Below the pieces are notes generated by a model. It was given only the letters and a program-made list of their open reading frames with translations. It searched no databases and was not told the origin of the DNA. A program made the translations under genes and the position numbers. Of a DNA stretch of 64,000 nucleotides, positions 25,749-38,473 are shown one piece after another. This DNA comes from Membranipora membranacea (taxonomy: Eukaryota > Bryozoa > Gymnolaemata > Cheilostomatida > Membraniporidae): contig OU612070.1 of the NCBI GenBank assembly GCA_914767715.1, positions 21,318,025-21,382,024 on the forward strand. The letters are read 5' to 3'. Position 1 is the first letter of the stretch, and every line of letters starts with the position of its first letter.

Positions 25749-28700
25749 AGTCACGTCCAAACTACTCAAGGAATGCTTATTGGATGTGAATGTGGTTGGT
25801 GGTGGCGGATCTCACTTCAGCCATCTCCATACGCTCCATTCTAATGCAGGTACAGATACTGTACAGGAGAAAGCATTTTGTGTGCAGGATTACAATGTGG
25901 CCAGAAACCACGAGTAAATACTTAGTCTATCATAGTCCTGGTGCTGGTAGCCAAACTGAGTGCATGGTATGACTATTATATCCGGAGCCAAGATTTTCTG
26001 TAAATTGATCCTTTTTCTTAAATTTTGGCTTTAATTAAATTATACATCTCTATGACTTATATAACTTCCATGCTAAGGAAGGTAGATTTCAGATCGTGTA
26101 ACATTGTTGCACTTATGTTGCTGACCAATAATATTATATGACTATATGACTATCTTTTTAATCGCTATGATGTTTCTACACATCTGTGTGGCGTATATAT
26201 ATATATGTGCATGGTATGTGTGGTCAGTCAATAAAATATATTATTTTCACATGCTGTCTTCTAAATTATCTACAATATCTGTATGCCCTAAAATGACTTC
26301 TCTATTTTGTGTCTACAGTCATTGAAATAATGTCCCATAACCAGTTGATACAATGGCATCCTAACAAAAAATGCTGGCCAAGCCATAAACCATTCATATT
26401 TTAATTATTTTCCCAGTAACCGACCAGTATATAATGACAGTTTTTGATCACATGATGGCTGTTTGTGTGACTATTTTATCTGTTACCAGCATAATTCTGA
26501 TTACTGATGTGTGTCATCATTATGACTGTCATGCATTTTTTTATGTGGAAAACAGACTTTTTACTGCCAAGTTAGAGTTGTTCCTTGTGGGAGTGCAGCT
26601 GCTTCAGACCGGGTAAATTTATCACACTGCAAAGGCTTGTACAGCATCATGGAGTCTACATATATCAGAATTTGGCAATCTAAGTTTTGGTACAGAGGTT
26701 CAACATGTTACTGATCTGTTGTTGTTCTGTTGATACTGTGATTAGGCAGAAGCAGACAGTACTTGCTAGCTATCACACTGGTACGGGTTACTGTGATTGA
26801 GGAAGTGGGCGGCCCTCACTATTACACAGGGAAGTTTCTCAGCGTATCAACATCACACTGACAGCATCCTCGGGAAGCAGTAGTTTTGTCATGGCTATTG
26901 AATGTGACACACCTCAAAACACAAGTCAGTTGTTATCTTGAATCAGAATTGTCGCCGAAGTCACATGTACTGCGCTAGATATGTTACTCAACTATGATCT
27001 GTGTAGAGAAGGGCTATCTTATGGTATATTCATTATTGAGGACTCAAGGTGGGATAAAACTGTGTCTATCAACTATATCAGTTTTTTTCTAGTACACACT
27101 CTGCACCACCGAATTTCGCTCGATTTGTGGACCTCGTTTCTGATCTCTACACCTTCCGGACACAAAAGTGCAAAAAATGTACGCGCAAATCTGTTGCATG
27201 GTGCACATCCTTACTTTGTTGGATCAATCATCAGTAGAGTAGGTTGAATTGAAAAAACAACGGTTTGTTTTTATTTCATCATTAGTCTTGTTGATTGATG
27301 GAGGGCTTATCGAGCTCACAAAAAGGCAGGTTCATCTTCAGAATCATTGTGTCGGCATTACAGGACTGAGCTAAGGGGTAAGGCTCATTGAGGCTCAAAT
27401 CTATGTGGGTGCAAGGCAGCAGGATACAGCTAGTTCATCCGAAGGCTTTGCGTGTTTGGAATGGATCAACTGTCATTATTGGGCCTGCAGAGCCATTAGA
27501 TTTACGCTGAATGTCTCAAGAGTACCTTTTGACAAGCACTGAGAAGTTCCGTCTTCAGGATCAGACATGTAATAGGTTCGAATTTTTTAAATGGCTCATT
27601 TTGAGTTTTAAAAAATTCACTCAAATCGCATCCTCTACTGATATGTTGGTGGGTTGCTACTCTGAGCCTCTTTTGCGCCCCAATCTAACATTTTTATTTG
27701 AATTGGTATGGTTCATATATTCTGCAGTGGAGTTGGTGCACTTTTTCTTGGTAAAACTGAGACCATTACCTGTTGTAGGGTCTCTTGAAATAAATCTGAT
27801 CTCCCTTTGCTTTCAACTATCATATTTGCTTGGAAGTTACTTGTTTAGCTCTGTCAGGCGATTGTTCCATGTCTCTCTTGATTCTGAAGGTTCTTGTTTA
27901 GTGGATTTATGTACAGAGCTTACAGGGTTTAATTCATTGTAAGCCTGGTCATAGGTTCATTAACTTGAGCATTGTAATGGACCCATGCAGACAGCATTGT
28001 AATGGACCCATACAGACAGCATCGTCATGGACCCATACAGACCGCCAAACCATTCTTGCAATTAAAGAGACAGTCAACTAACATCATGACTGGGATGGTT
28101 CCACAGATGCACAATAAAAGTAGAACCACAGCATAGTCACAATAGTGACCCATGCAAATAGATTGATGAGAGTTCAGATAGTTTTAGAGGTTCAGTTTCC
28201 TTTGTCATTCAAATATGCGTGACCAGGGGGGGTATCGTCAATGAGAGCTGGTTGGGCTGAGCCCTACCCATTTTGGCATATATACAACAGTAGTGACTAT
28301 AGAGATCAACTCAGCTGGTGCAAAGCCCTACCAATATATTTGTTCAAGGATACCCCCCTGTGCGTGACTCTAGTTTTACATCATTTTCAAAGTCATGTGA
28401 TTCATGATATCTGCTTCAGATAATTTTTTATTGACGCTATATTTAGTATTCTAGTTTTCCGCAATTACTTTGGTTTTTATCTTAGCAGGAAGTCACTGTT
28501 TTAGCCCATCCTCCGATGTGTATTTTACTTAGTCAAACTTGGCTCGCAAACACTAATGTTTTTTCTCAGGAATTTACTTGAAAACTTAGCAGCAGCATAC
28601 TTAGTGACCTTTTATGTTATTTTAATGGTTCTGTAAAGCCATTCTCATAGTATCATTCGCTAGCCATCAAGATTTTCTTAGCAAGGAACCTAACGCTTGG

Positions 28701-29705
28701 TTTTTTTATGAATTGGTGGAAAGAAGATCACCAACTTTCGGAGCTGACTTCTAATAAAAATTGTTAGTTACATAGGACTGCCGAATGCGGCAGTCCTATG
28801 GTTAGTTATCTTGAATACATCAAAAACAACATCAAGTTAATGATACAGACCCTCGGTTTGATGTCATTTATTCACCACATGAAATTCTTGAATAGATATT
28901 ACACAATCAGCTGCCATAAAAAGAGTAACGTTTATCACTCACTATGCATAACGATGAAATATAGAGATTCAAGCTAAATTAAGAGCATAATACACCTTTG
29001 TCACAAAAGTACTACAATTGAGAGGTATGAAAAAAGTCAAAGCTATATCAGTTTGTTTCTGTTTCTGGTTGATGAGAAAGAAGCAAAATTAGAGAATGAG
29101 TCGAGCAATTTACTGCAATAATTAATCTGTCACAATGAGAGTCAGAGTTATTCCCCCATGAAAAAGAGATGGACAACCCTTTGTCATTGGTTTTCTCAAA
29201 CCTACTCGACCTTGGTATACTTCTACAGTCTGGTAGCAAAGCGTTCCTCAAATAGTACAAATCCAAGGAAGGGTAGTAAATTGAAACAAAATAAATACAA
29301 AACAGAACATAACATAACACAAAATGAAAAGAAATTGAGAAAGAGATCTTGCATACAGAGATTTGGTAATTCAGATAAATGAAAAATTAAAACTTTATAA
29401 AATTCCATTACCCACGCTGAGAACTGAGAAAAAATATTCAATTCAATATCTGTAACTTTTTCTCAGCGATGACATATTGTGCTTTTTGAAAACAGATAGT
29501 TCCCAGTATATGTTTCTGAGAAATTGACATTTGAGCCAGGTTGTTAAATTTAACATTGCATTTGGTTTCTTCCTATAGTGTATGCACAAAAAAAGTAAAA
29601 ATAAAACCTCATATAGACAAATAGTGGTGTATGCATACTAACTAACCTATCATCTACTCATGTTCATATTTTTGCTCCCGATTTTATCTCACCATATCCA
29701 GACAA
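25749..29705. other. Spacer between convergent genes; no gene recognised
   Basis: This lies between the stop codons of the coiled-coil gene and the glycine acetyltransferase gene. The longest open frame, 27511-27942 plus, has Leu/Phe-rich composition and no recognised motif, and I do not call it. A short tandem repeat at about 27970-28043 has two and a half units of about 29 bp (AGCATTGTAATGGACCCATA, then CAGAC). A TA-rich run lies at 26197-26206. Confidence 0.5.
28771..28800. mobile_element. 30-bp perfect palindromic element with 8-bp TSD
   Basis: Two 13-bp inverted arms (CATAGGACTGCCG and its complement) around a 4-base loop. The exact 8-bp direct repeat GTTAGTTA is at 28763-28770 and 28801-28808. 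It is one of the smallest duplications-plus-palindrome units in the window. Confidence 0.85.
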
Positions 29706-32700
29706 TTAGCTGATGACCTTAAGTTCTTTTCCGACTTTAGTGAAGGCAGCGATTGCTCTATCGATGTCATCACTGGTGTGAGCAGCAGATATCTGAACTC
29801 TTATTCTAGCTTTGTTCATCGGAACAACAGGATAACTAAACCCAATAACATAGATACCCTCATCTGCAAAGTAAAACATACATTTTTCAAAAAAATAGCA
29901 AGTTCACAAAAACTATGCATTATGATTTTACACACATAGGCATACAGAACAGGACATTCAGACAGAGCTGTTTGGATCAATGATGGGGTCTTCCTATTTT
30001 TTCGCAGAAAGGGATACATGTTCAGTAATGAAAAATCTTAGTTGAAGCTGCCAAGCCTTACAGAAGATGAACCCACTCACGCATTTCTCTCATCAATTTC
30101 CAACTTTGCTAATCGGGCTTTGCTGAGTTAAATTGAGTTAGCTTATATCCTAGTGCCATTCGATATGTGATAACTACACAACTAATGAGGCAAAAGTCTT
30201 CCTTTCCGTATAATTTCCCTGACTGTGAAAAAGCAATGATCACCTACCCAGCATCATGTCAGCGAACTTATGTGCCAGCTTCTCATCTCCCAACATCACA
30301 GGACAGATAGCGTGGTCAGGATGTCCCTAAAATATAACATACGGTAATATTATTATTATCATCAACAACAATCCACACCCAGCCCTTAAAAGCGTTCGGG
30401 ATGGCGATCGCGGTCGTTAACGACTTAACGACCGCCTACGACCGCGATCGCCATCCCGAACGCTTTTAAGGGCTGGCTGTGCAACAATCACCAAAAGATT
30501 GCGCTAAAGTGGGTTCTCTACCAATTCTGACATTACTACGTCCCCGTGAATATTTATACTCACACCCTTATAATAAGAATCACTCAATTTATTTGTGTAA
30601 TTTTCTATCTATGGAGTATGTTTTGTGGATGTAGAAAGTAGGCCTAACATGTAAGCTGAACAGTAGTTGAGGTCCTCTCATAAAAATGCAATAAGGCCAT
30701 TTGCTTACAATATTAGGGAACAGATATTATTGAAAAATATTGTGCCCGCAGGGTGTCTTTTATCGTGCTGGTTTAAAGAGTTGCAGCAACAAAACAAATT
30801 TATATTCATGATTTCTCAACTAAACCAGTTTGGTTAGAATAGCTCACCCCAACAGTTAGTCCAGCCTGCTGTAGTCCTTTCCTGAACTTGACAGTGTTAG
30901 AATGTACAGTATCTGCTAGAGTCGTCTCATTCATAAGCATCTCAAACACCTTATATGAACGATAAAATATAAATATGCAGTTATAGTCTTAGAATATTCA
31001 GATTTTGTTGTGTAAACAAGCTGAGCAGAGTGGTTGAAGTTGATGCTGTTCTATTTTGGAAATAGTAGTAAGTAATATTAGTAAGAAATATTGCCACAAG
31101 ATTACTAAATAATATGATGCATGAGAGCTTTTGTGAAAATGATCAGTAGATCCAGGGTAACTCCCCAAGTAACATCAGTGACACTAGTTCCATCAAGGAG
31201 TAACTCCTTGGTTCCATCATCACAAATTGGGTAAATATTTATTTTGTAATACAATCTGCAGTAGATATATTTTGCCGTTTCTTTATGTTTCCCTGCCGTG
31301 CACCTTTCTAAAGTATGATGTTTGACAGTTGTGTTATAATAAATCAGCACTCACCTTGACAGCTGAGCCAACAACAGGCGGTGGCAGTGCATTAGAGAAG
31401 AGGTATGGCCTAGATTTCTGTCTCAGTAAAGTGATTACTTCTTGTGGGCCGGTAGTGTACCCACCTGCAGCGCCACCCAGAGCTTTACCAAGTGTAGAAT
31501 TGATCATCGTTACTCTACCCATAACATCACAAAACTCTTCAGTCCCTCTGAAAAAGTTCAGACAAAATTACTTTTGAAGACTTTCTTGTGAATTATCCTC
31601 TCTCTACTCCTTTCTGGCCAAATAGAACACATCGCATTTCGGCATTTTTCAAAAATCATAGGAACTTCACGCCTTTCACCATGGAGCACACCTTGGGCGC
31701 CAACTGGGACCAGTAGTTGGTACACTGCAGCAGGAGTCAAATCGTGATGTACAACCTATCAATTATGTCGATAGGGTGGTTGAAGACATGTTGGCTGAGA
31801 ATTTTGGAATATTTAACAAATCTTTGGAATACCACAACAGAGGTTGGGACAGTTTACGATCTGAATGATATGTATAAACCTATATTTTCTTCCTTACCTG
31901 CCAGTTTTACCGAAGAATCCAGTAGCGTGACACTCATCGACAAGTGTCAGAGCATTATACTTGTCTGCCAAGTCACACATCTCTCTGTGAAGCAGAAAAT
32001 ATATGTGATAAATGCCAGTCAATGAATGCTAATTGTTAACAAATATTGGTCACGTATCTGAGTGAAAAACCGTATCATTGATATAGACGATTGCTGCTGA
32101 TATTAATCCCGACTTAGAAATTTGAGGGTCTAGTGTAGGAGTAAAGGAGCAGCAGTCTATGGCTACTAAATTGCGCAGAGCTGAATTCAGTGTCATCATC
32201 AATAACGATACCCGCCATTTATTACAATGTCAAGAGTGGGCATAAAATGGTTTCAGGAATTCTATGAGTCCTAAACAATCCTAATGCGCTACTGTCATTG
32301 TGTTAACGACTTGCTGAAATTTTGATGGTGCAATTCTAATCGGCAAAAAATTTAAATTGTATTGGTTAGCTTAAAGTCGAGGTAAATGACCTTAGTAGCG
32401 CCAGCAGCATGCTTAGGATCCCTATGATTTCACTAGACAATCTAGGAATTCTTATCTATTACAATACTGCATGTCCGACCTAATTCACAAGAGCATCAAC
32501 ATTAGTGGAACCACTAAAACTATCTGCTTTGGAAAGGATAGCCTAAACCGTATAGCAAGCCAACTAACACGAAAGGTTATACCTTAGCTTACAGACATTT
32601 CCATCCATACTAAACACACCATCAGTCACAATAAGCCTTCTGCTGTCGGGATTCTTCTGGTGACTCTCCTTTAAAAGTTCCTCTAAATCTGAAAGATAAA

Positions 32701-35700
32701 GAGAAAAATTATAATTTTAATCCCTATATAGCTTACATATCATTGCTTACCTATATTGCCCATATATTGCCCGTATATTGCTTACCTATATTGCCCGTAT
32801 ATTGCTTACCTATATTGCCTGTACATTGCTTACCTATATTGCCCGTATATTGCTTCCTATATTGGCTGTACATTGCTTACCTATATTGCCCATATATTGC
32901 CTACCTATATTGCCCGTACATTGCTTACCTATATTGCCTGTACATTGCTTACCTATATTGCCCGTATATTGCTTCCTATATTGGCTGTACATTGCTTACC
33001 TATATTGCCCATATATTGCCTACCTATATTGCCCGTACATTGCTTACCTATATTGCCTGTACATTGCTTACCTATATTGCCCGTATATTGCTTCCTATAT
33101 TGGCTGTACATTGCTTACCTATATTGCCCATATATTGCCTACCTATATTGCCCGTACATTGCTTACCTATATTGCCTGTACATTGCTTACCTATATTGCC
33201 CGTATATTGCTTCCTATATTGGCTGTACATTGCTTACCTATATTGCTTACCTATATTGCCTGTACATTGCTTACCTATATTGCCTGTACATTGCTTACCT
33301 ATATTGCCCGTATATTGCTTCCTATATTGGCTGTACATTGCTTACCTATATTGCCCATATATTGCCTACCTATATTGCCCGTACATTGCTTACCTATATT
33401 GCCTGTACATTGCTTACCTATATTGCCCGTATATTGCTTCCTATATTGGCTGTACATTGCTTACCTATATTGCCCGTATATTGCTTACCTATATTGCCCG
33501 TATATTGCTTACCTATATTGCCCGTATATTGCTTACCTATATTGCCTGTACATTGCTTACCTATATTGCCCGTATATTGCTTACCTATATTGCCCGTATA
33601 TTGCTTACCTATATTGCCCGTATATTGCTTACCTATATTGCCCGTATATTGCCCATATATTGCTTACCTATATTGCCCATATATTGCTTACCTATATTGC
33701 CTATATATTGCTTACCTATATTGCCAGTATATTGCTTACCTATATTGTAATTGGGCGTGTTGCTGAGAGCCACGACTCTAAATATGAAATTTTTTGAGCT
33801 GAGACAATGGGCAATAATTGTCAGCAATTTATTTACCCCACCCCCTTGCTTGCAGAGTTTAAAGATTGCATGTATGTATGTATACACTGATAAGGGACCT
33901 TGAACACAATGTTACTTTTTCCCTGACAACATCCATCATACTGAGCGACGGATCTTCACAACTGTTATTATATCAGACATAATTGTGCTGGTTGGTAAAT
34001 TTGCACTCTAACAAAGCTGCAGACAGTAATTTTGTGGTTAGAAGATGCCGTCACCAGGGCAACAATAGAGCCTACTTATTATTACCAGTGCAGTGGATAG
34101 ATTCAACATGCTTGGTATGCCGATGGTATAATATTAGCTATGACTGTCAATTGCACGCTTTATAACTATATTTGTGTAACACTAACAATCATTTGGAAAT
34201 CATGTTTTTAAACTATTCAGTGAGTCAAATTTTGCTTTGTCTGAAATCACTGAGCAATGGTACATTACTCAATACAGCACTACCAACAAGAAATATATAA
34301 TAAGAAGGAGCAACTCTCACTGCTTGCAAAAAACTTGGCCCATTGCTAAGTATTTAAGTTAGACATGTGAATTCGCAATTAAACTCATATGAATACCTGA
34401 AAACTGATTCCTTTTTCGTCCAGCAAGAAGCACAAATTTTATTTTGAGATTCAGCCAATGTACATACCACTCATATTGTTGTGCTTATATCTGTATTTCT
34501 TAGCCTTACAAAGTCGAACACCATCAATTATGGAGGCGTGGTTTAATTCATCAGAGAACACAGCATCTTCTGGTCCCAGGAGCACTTCAAAAATTCCAGC
34601 GTTAGCATCGAAACAGCTAGCATATAGTATGGTGTCGTCACGCTCATGAAACTGTGATATCAGTTTTTCTAATCGAATATGAATGTCCTAAAACAAAAAA
34701 TCATAATTACAAGCTTTTAATCTTAATTGAGTTTTTTTTTTTATCAATTTCAGATGTATTTATAATGTAAAGGAGGTAGAATACATTATTTAAATCGGTC
34801 TCATGGGCACTCCACTCAACAAATATTAAGTCATATACAATAGAAAAATTCAAATTCAAGTAGTTAAGTAGTTATCTTGACCCCGCAGTAGGCATACATT
34901 CTACAGTATCTATCTGCTCACAACTTCATTTCTCAAATACGTTAAAAAGAAGATCATCTCTGATAACAGCATTGTTATACGTGATGAACAAATCAGAACA
35001 AGTTAAAATAATTTTTTTTTTCTGATGTTTGATGAATTTGGTGTCAATGGTATGATCATTATATTTAACTAAAATACAGCACTGATGGATTGTTACTCAC
35101 ATTTGTACCACAGATGAACCTGACGGAGCTCATCCCATTAGCATGAGAGAGAAGTGCATCAACTCCTGCCTGTATAACATCTGGGTGGCTCTGTGAAAGA
35201 AGCAAAAGGTTATAGAAAGAGGGATAACAGAAAACATATTACATAAGTAAGGTGAAAACAAATTGATTTTGGTCGATTAGTTGAAGAGATATTGTCCATA
35301 TTGAAATCATACACTGAGAACAAGAGCATTGGCACTCCGGTACAGAAGCTGCTGTACTGAATGGCGGTCAGGATGAGACTGCACTGCATGGGAGAGTAAC
35401 CCACCAGCAAACTCTTGATCATTATCAGTTGTGCATCTGCACGACTTTTGAAACAAAATATTCATTCCCAGCATGACAAATATAACAGGAGACCTCGTTG
35501 TGATACCACATTATACAAAATCATTATACATGGTCCAAAAACTAATCAAAACTACTCACAGAAAGACCTAGGTAGTTGTTGGCACAGAAGTTGAGTACTT
35601 GATTCTTGCTGCCTTCCACATTGATGAGATTGTCCTGCTTAGATGTAATCACTCTCTCTTCTTTAAAGGTGCCGGCATTTCTTATCTCATTGAGCTGTGC

Positions 35701-35891
35701 GCTGATCTCTTCTTTCAGTTTTATTGTGGCAGCAGAGTAAAGCCTAGCCTGACCTCTGCCAAGAATACTAGCATGGCGAATACCTAGAAAAAAATTGCCA
35801 TCAAATAAGGGATCTTACTTTTATAGTGTGTAGCCTAAGTGAGCAATCTGATTAATGAGGAAATCTTACAGAAATATTCCGGAGCCTTCAT
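29706..35891 (-). CDS. GCAT: Glycine C-acetyltransferase (2-amino-3-ketobutyrate CoA ligase), mitochondrial
   Basis: A PLP enzyme that splits 2-amino-3-ketobutyrate with CoA into glycine and acetyl-CoA, the second step of threonine breakdown after threonine dehydrogenase. Exons in transcription order: 35870-35891, 35560-35783, 35101-35190, 34468-34687, 32583-32688, 31898-31984, 31355-31547, 30848-30949, 30248-30326, 29706-29863; phases agree and give 426 aa, close to the human length. Motifs of the alpha-oxoamine synthase family: [38 protein letters not shown], and the PLP lysine in [13 protein letters not shown] (about residue 270), ending [20 protein letters not shown]. The short first exon (MKAPEYFC) is the weakest call; it is chosen because its phase fits and, with the next exon ([18 protein letters not shown]), it gives an Arg-rich, mitochondrial-type presequence. 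Confidence 0.95.
30374..30481. mobile_element. 108-bp GC-rich fold-back element with 8-bp TSD in GCAT intron
   Basis: Ends CACACCCAGCCCTTAAAAG and CTTTTAAGGGCTGGCTGTG are inverted. The arms continue to about 30417 and 30438 with a nested inner hairpin (CGGTCGTTAA against TTAACGACCG). The exact 8-bp repeat CAACAATC is at 30366-30373 and 30482-30489. It is much richer in GC than its AT-rich surroundings. An 8-bp duplication with CA-type ends suggests the hAT superfamily (inference). Confidence 0.88.
32743..33748. repeat. 1-kb minisatellite (24-bp units, 119-bp higher-order repeat) in GCAT intron
   Basis: About 40 units of CCTATATTGCCCGTATATTG plus CTTA with a few variants. A higher-order period of 119 bp is visible, since the CCCATATATTGCCTACC variant recurs at about 32881, 33000 and 33119. 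Because units are mostly multiples of three without stops, all three forward frames stay open for about 335 codons; these are artefacts, not genes. On the GCAT strand each unit carries TATAGGTAAGCAAT, a good 5' splice-site match. Confidence 0.95.
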
Positions 35892-36579
35892 TGAGCTGGT
35901 ACCAAAATTTAAGTCACTGAAATGAGTACCTAAGAGATCTTTTCAGTTGTCTGCTCCCAACAATGACACTAGACATACTCTGTGTTTTGCTGCATTACGA
36001 GTAAGGTAGTATGACTGAATTTTGATGCTACAGTGATCAAACAGCAGTTTAATGCTGGCAAGTATGCCCTGCAAGCTATAATTGTTAGTGTCTAAAGGTA
36101 TGCGGTTATGTAAATAAGTGAGAGGCCCTGTGGGGGTTTGCTGGAAGACCATGGGGCACTCCTGATTGTTACGAGTGCAAGATTGTACAGCAGGTTGATA
36201 GCAGAGGATTCAGTTGATAAATACTGTGATCACGTGTAGTTTTCTATTTACCATTCTGCAGAATATTCCTCAATGGTACCATTTTTTACTTTCGTACTGA
36301 AACCTGGTAAGCTATAATCCTCTCTGCCTCAGAGTCTGTAATTATTGCCGCTAAAAAGACCCAACAAATCAATTAGATGTAAATGAAGCAATAATCACAT
36401 GAGTTCAGCGGAGATGAGCAAATGCAGGTCACTAGGATTCATGTGGCCGGCCACAACTGCTTGTCCCTAGACCTAAAACTTGTCGCGCTAAAAACTTGAC
36501 CGGTACATGGCCATCCGCCACACATATCTCCAAAAGGGCTATTCGCTTAGACATCACAATGCTCAACAGGCAGTGCTAC

Positions 36580-36712
36580 CATGGGCCCCTGGGACTTACA
36601 TGTCTTTACTTTGCCAATGTCCACTATCAACCACCCAAAAAACACACACATTTTTGGGTGGTTGATAGTGGACATTGGCAAAGTAAAGACATGTAAGTCC
36701 CAGGGGCCCATG
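36580..36712. mobile_element. 133-bp element with 62-bp perfect inverted arms and 8-bp TSD
   Basis: Arms 36580-36641 and 36651-36712 are exact reverse complements around a 9-base CA-rich loop; ends read CATGGGCCCC and GGGGCCCATG. The exact 8-bp repeat AGTGCTAC is at 36572-36579 and 36713-36720. Identity of the arms indicates a recent origin or arm-to-arm repair. Confidence 0.9.
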
Positions 36713-36922
36713 AGTGCTACCTGGCCATCCATATTTGTGACTGTCACAAACCCATCCGATTGGGGACTGCGACATCAGCTAAGTGTTAGTTATTCTGTGA
36801 TTCCCATGTCAAGCATACCCCATAGAGAAATAAGGACCTATACATAAGTATTTGGTCGCATAAATACAGTGGAGGCAGCTATTTGAAATCAGGATTAGTT
36901 CCTTTTGCAATAGCTAGTATTA

Positions 36923-36966
36923 TAGCCTGTCTTGACGAAGCTTGTCTAGACAGGCTACTACTAGAA
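36923..36966. mobile_element. TAGCCTGTCTTGAC palindrome, copy 1
   Basis: TAGCCTGTCTTGACGAAGCT is followed by an imperfect inverted arm ending AGACAGGCTA, plus 9 extra bases. The direct repeat CTAGTATTA is at 36914-36922 and 36967-36975. Other copies are at 41879 and 51605. Confidence 0.75.
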
Positions 36967-37075
36967 CTAGTATTAGTACTTTGTGAGTAAGATCTAGGTG
37001 AAACTAAAAAGGTATTCCATTCCATCCATTCCATGGTGATCATAATTATGAAATGACAGAAAGATCATGATAACC

Positions 37076-37144
37076 ACAGGATTTTGGGCTACCTCTTACC
37101 TCTTCTTCTAAGAAGAAGAGGTAAGAGGTAGCCCAAAATCCTGT
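37076..37144. repeat. 69-bp perfect palindrome without TSD
   Basis: ACAGGATTTTGGGCTACCTC runs to a centre at about 37110, then the exact inverted copy. No flanking direct repeat is visible, unlike the other palindromes. It may be a mini-element whose target site has changed, or a local inverted duplication. Confidence 0.75.
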
Positions 37145-38316
37145 ATTCTATTCCTAGAATATCATTAATAATGGTAACCCACACACTGTCATGGAACGAG
37201 CTAGGATTTACCCTGTCCATTATCATTCATAATAGAAGTTATGAGGTCAGAGGCAGGGTATCACAGCCTTGAGATATATATAGCACAAACTTACTGTTTT
37301 GTAAGATTAAAATTCTCCTCTGCAAACAAAATGTTTTACAGAATTAGATGACCATGACCTAGCAAGATTTTCAAAACATAGCCTCAGGACCGAAACAATT
37401 CAAGGCCTCTTTGTCAATAATCTGAAGGAGTTGTGCTCTTGATAAAAAAGGGATATCAACTCCAATGAATGAGGGACAAAATTTTCAGTATTATGTTCTG
37501 AAAACAGGGGATGTCAAAAACTCCCTGCTGAAAGTTGGAGTTGGGAAACCCATATGCTGACTCTAGATGGCTAGTGTGTGGGAGCAAATAGGGTGAGTGT
37601 TCCAACCTCTCTGGTGGGAGATAGCCACAAGGTACTTCATGACAATAAAAGTATATATATATATATGACAAATAGTTGAATATGAAAACATTTCAGTTGT
37701 TGGTGTCACGTGTGTGGCTCTCCCACCCAACAGCCCGTTGATATCGAAGTCAAACATTGATCAAGAGTCTGGTTCATTGTGACGGAATTCAAAACTCCCA
37801 GCTAAAAGTAGGGGAGCGGGTAGAAAGAGATGTAAATAAACCACTTATTCTTGGCCAGTTGCTTGTCACTCTCGAGATTAATCATCAATCATCAATGTGA
37901 ATGCTATGATTGCAATGCTGAGTCATTTTTTCTAGTGGATGGTTGAGCGAGCAATGTATTGGCTCTAACAATTGGCTAATGGTGTAGGTTTATTGTAATA
38001 ATTTGTAATATATGGGACAAATATGTATGTGGCAGAAAACTACTTCTCAGATAAATGTGATAATATACTGTAGATGGGAAATTCTGACCAAGCAAATTTA
38101 CAAAAACTGTTATTCAGCAAGGCCAAAGTCATAGATCTCATTTGATATTTGTAATTTGGTGTCTATGCCATTAGTGAACACTTTCCTCATTCCTTTGAAC
38201 AACTATAAGTAAGTATAAAAAAAGGTAGATAATGAATCATAATTATAAAAATTATAAACAGCATTGATGATGCAAGCAGTTTTGTACGGTGATGGCTGCA
38301 ATACACATTCACTTAC

Positions 38317-38473
38317 TGGCTTAGGTAGGCCTAACAAGTTTATTAGCATGAGATCCAAAGCGAAGTTTGTTGTGGAGATGTATAACACCATGTCCGTACT
38401 CAATGAAGGATGTATTCTCTCAGGATCATATAGCTCATATGTACCATCACCACCGCTGAAACTTTTGAATATT
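38317..38473 (-). other. Exon-like open segment, gene unknown
   Basis: On the minus strand a CTACAG acceptor and a gtaagt donor bracket 157 bp, open as one base plus 52 codons: KSFSGGDGTYELYDPERIHP, then a segment with LSTDMVLYISTTNFALDLML. Composition looks protein-like, but I do not recognise the family and found no partner exons. It may be an isolated exon of an unseen gene or a relic. Confidence 0.35.

Noticed and set aside
27511-27942. 143-codon open frame, plus strand
   Set aside because: Leu/Phe/Ser-rich with no recognisable motif, splice context or homologous pattern; expected occasionally in AT-rich spacer.
32743-33797. Three overlapping open frames of about 335 codons on the plus strand
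   Set aside because: They result from a tandem repeat whose units are mostly multiples of three without stops; the protein would be a pure ILPVYCLP-type repeat, and the region is an intron of GCAT on the other strand.
36547-36847. Open frames across 36547-36847 on both strands
   Set aside because: They are the two arms of the 133-bp palindrome read in opposite directions.
37076-37144. 69-bp palindrome as a transposon
   Set aside because: Listed as a repeat only, because no flanking duplication supports transposition.
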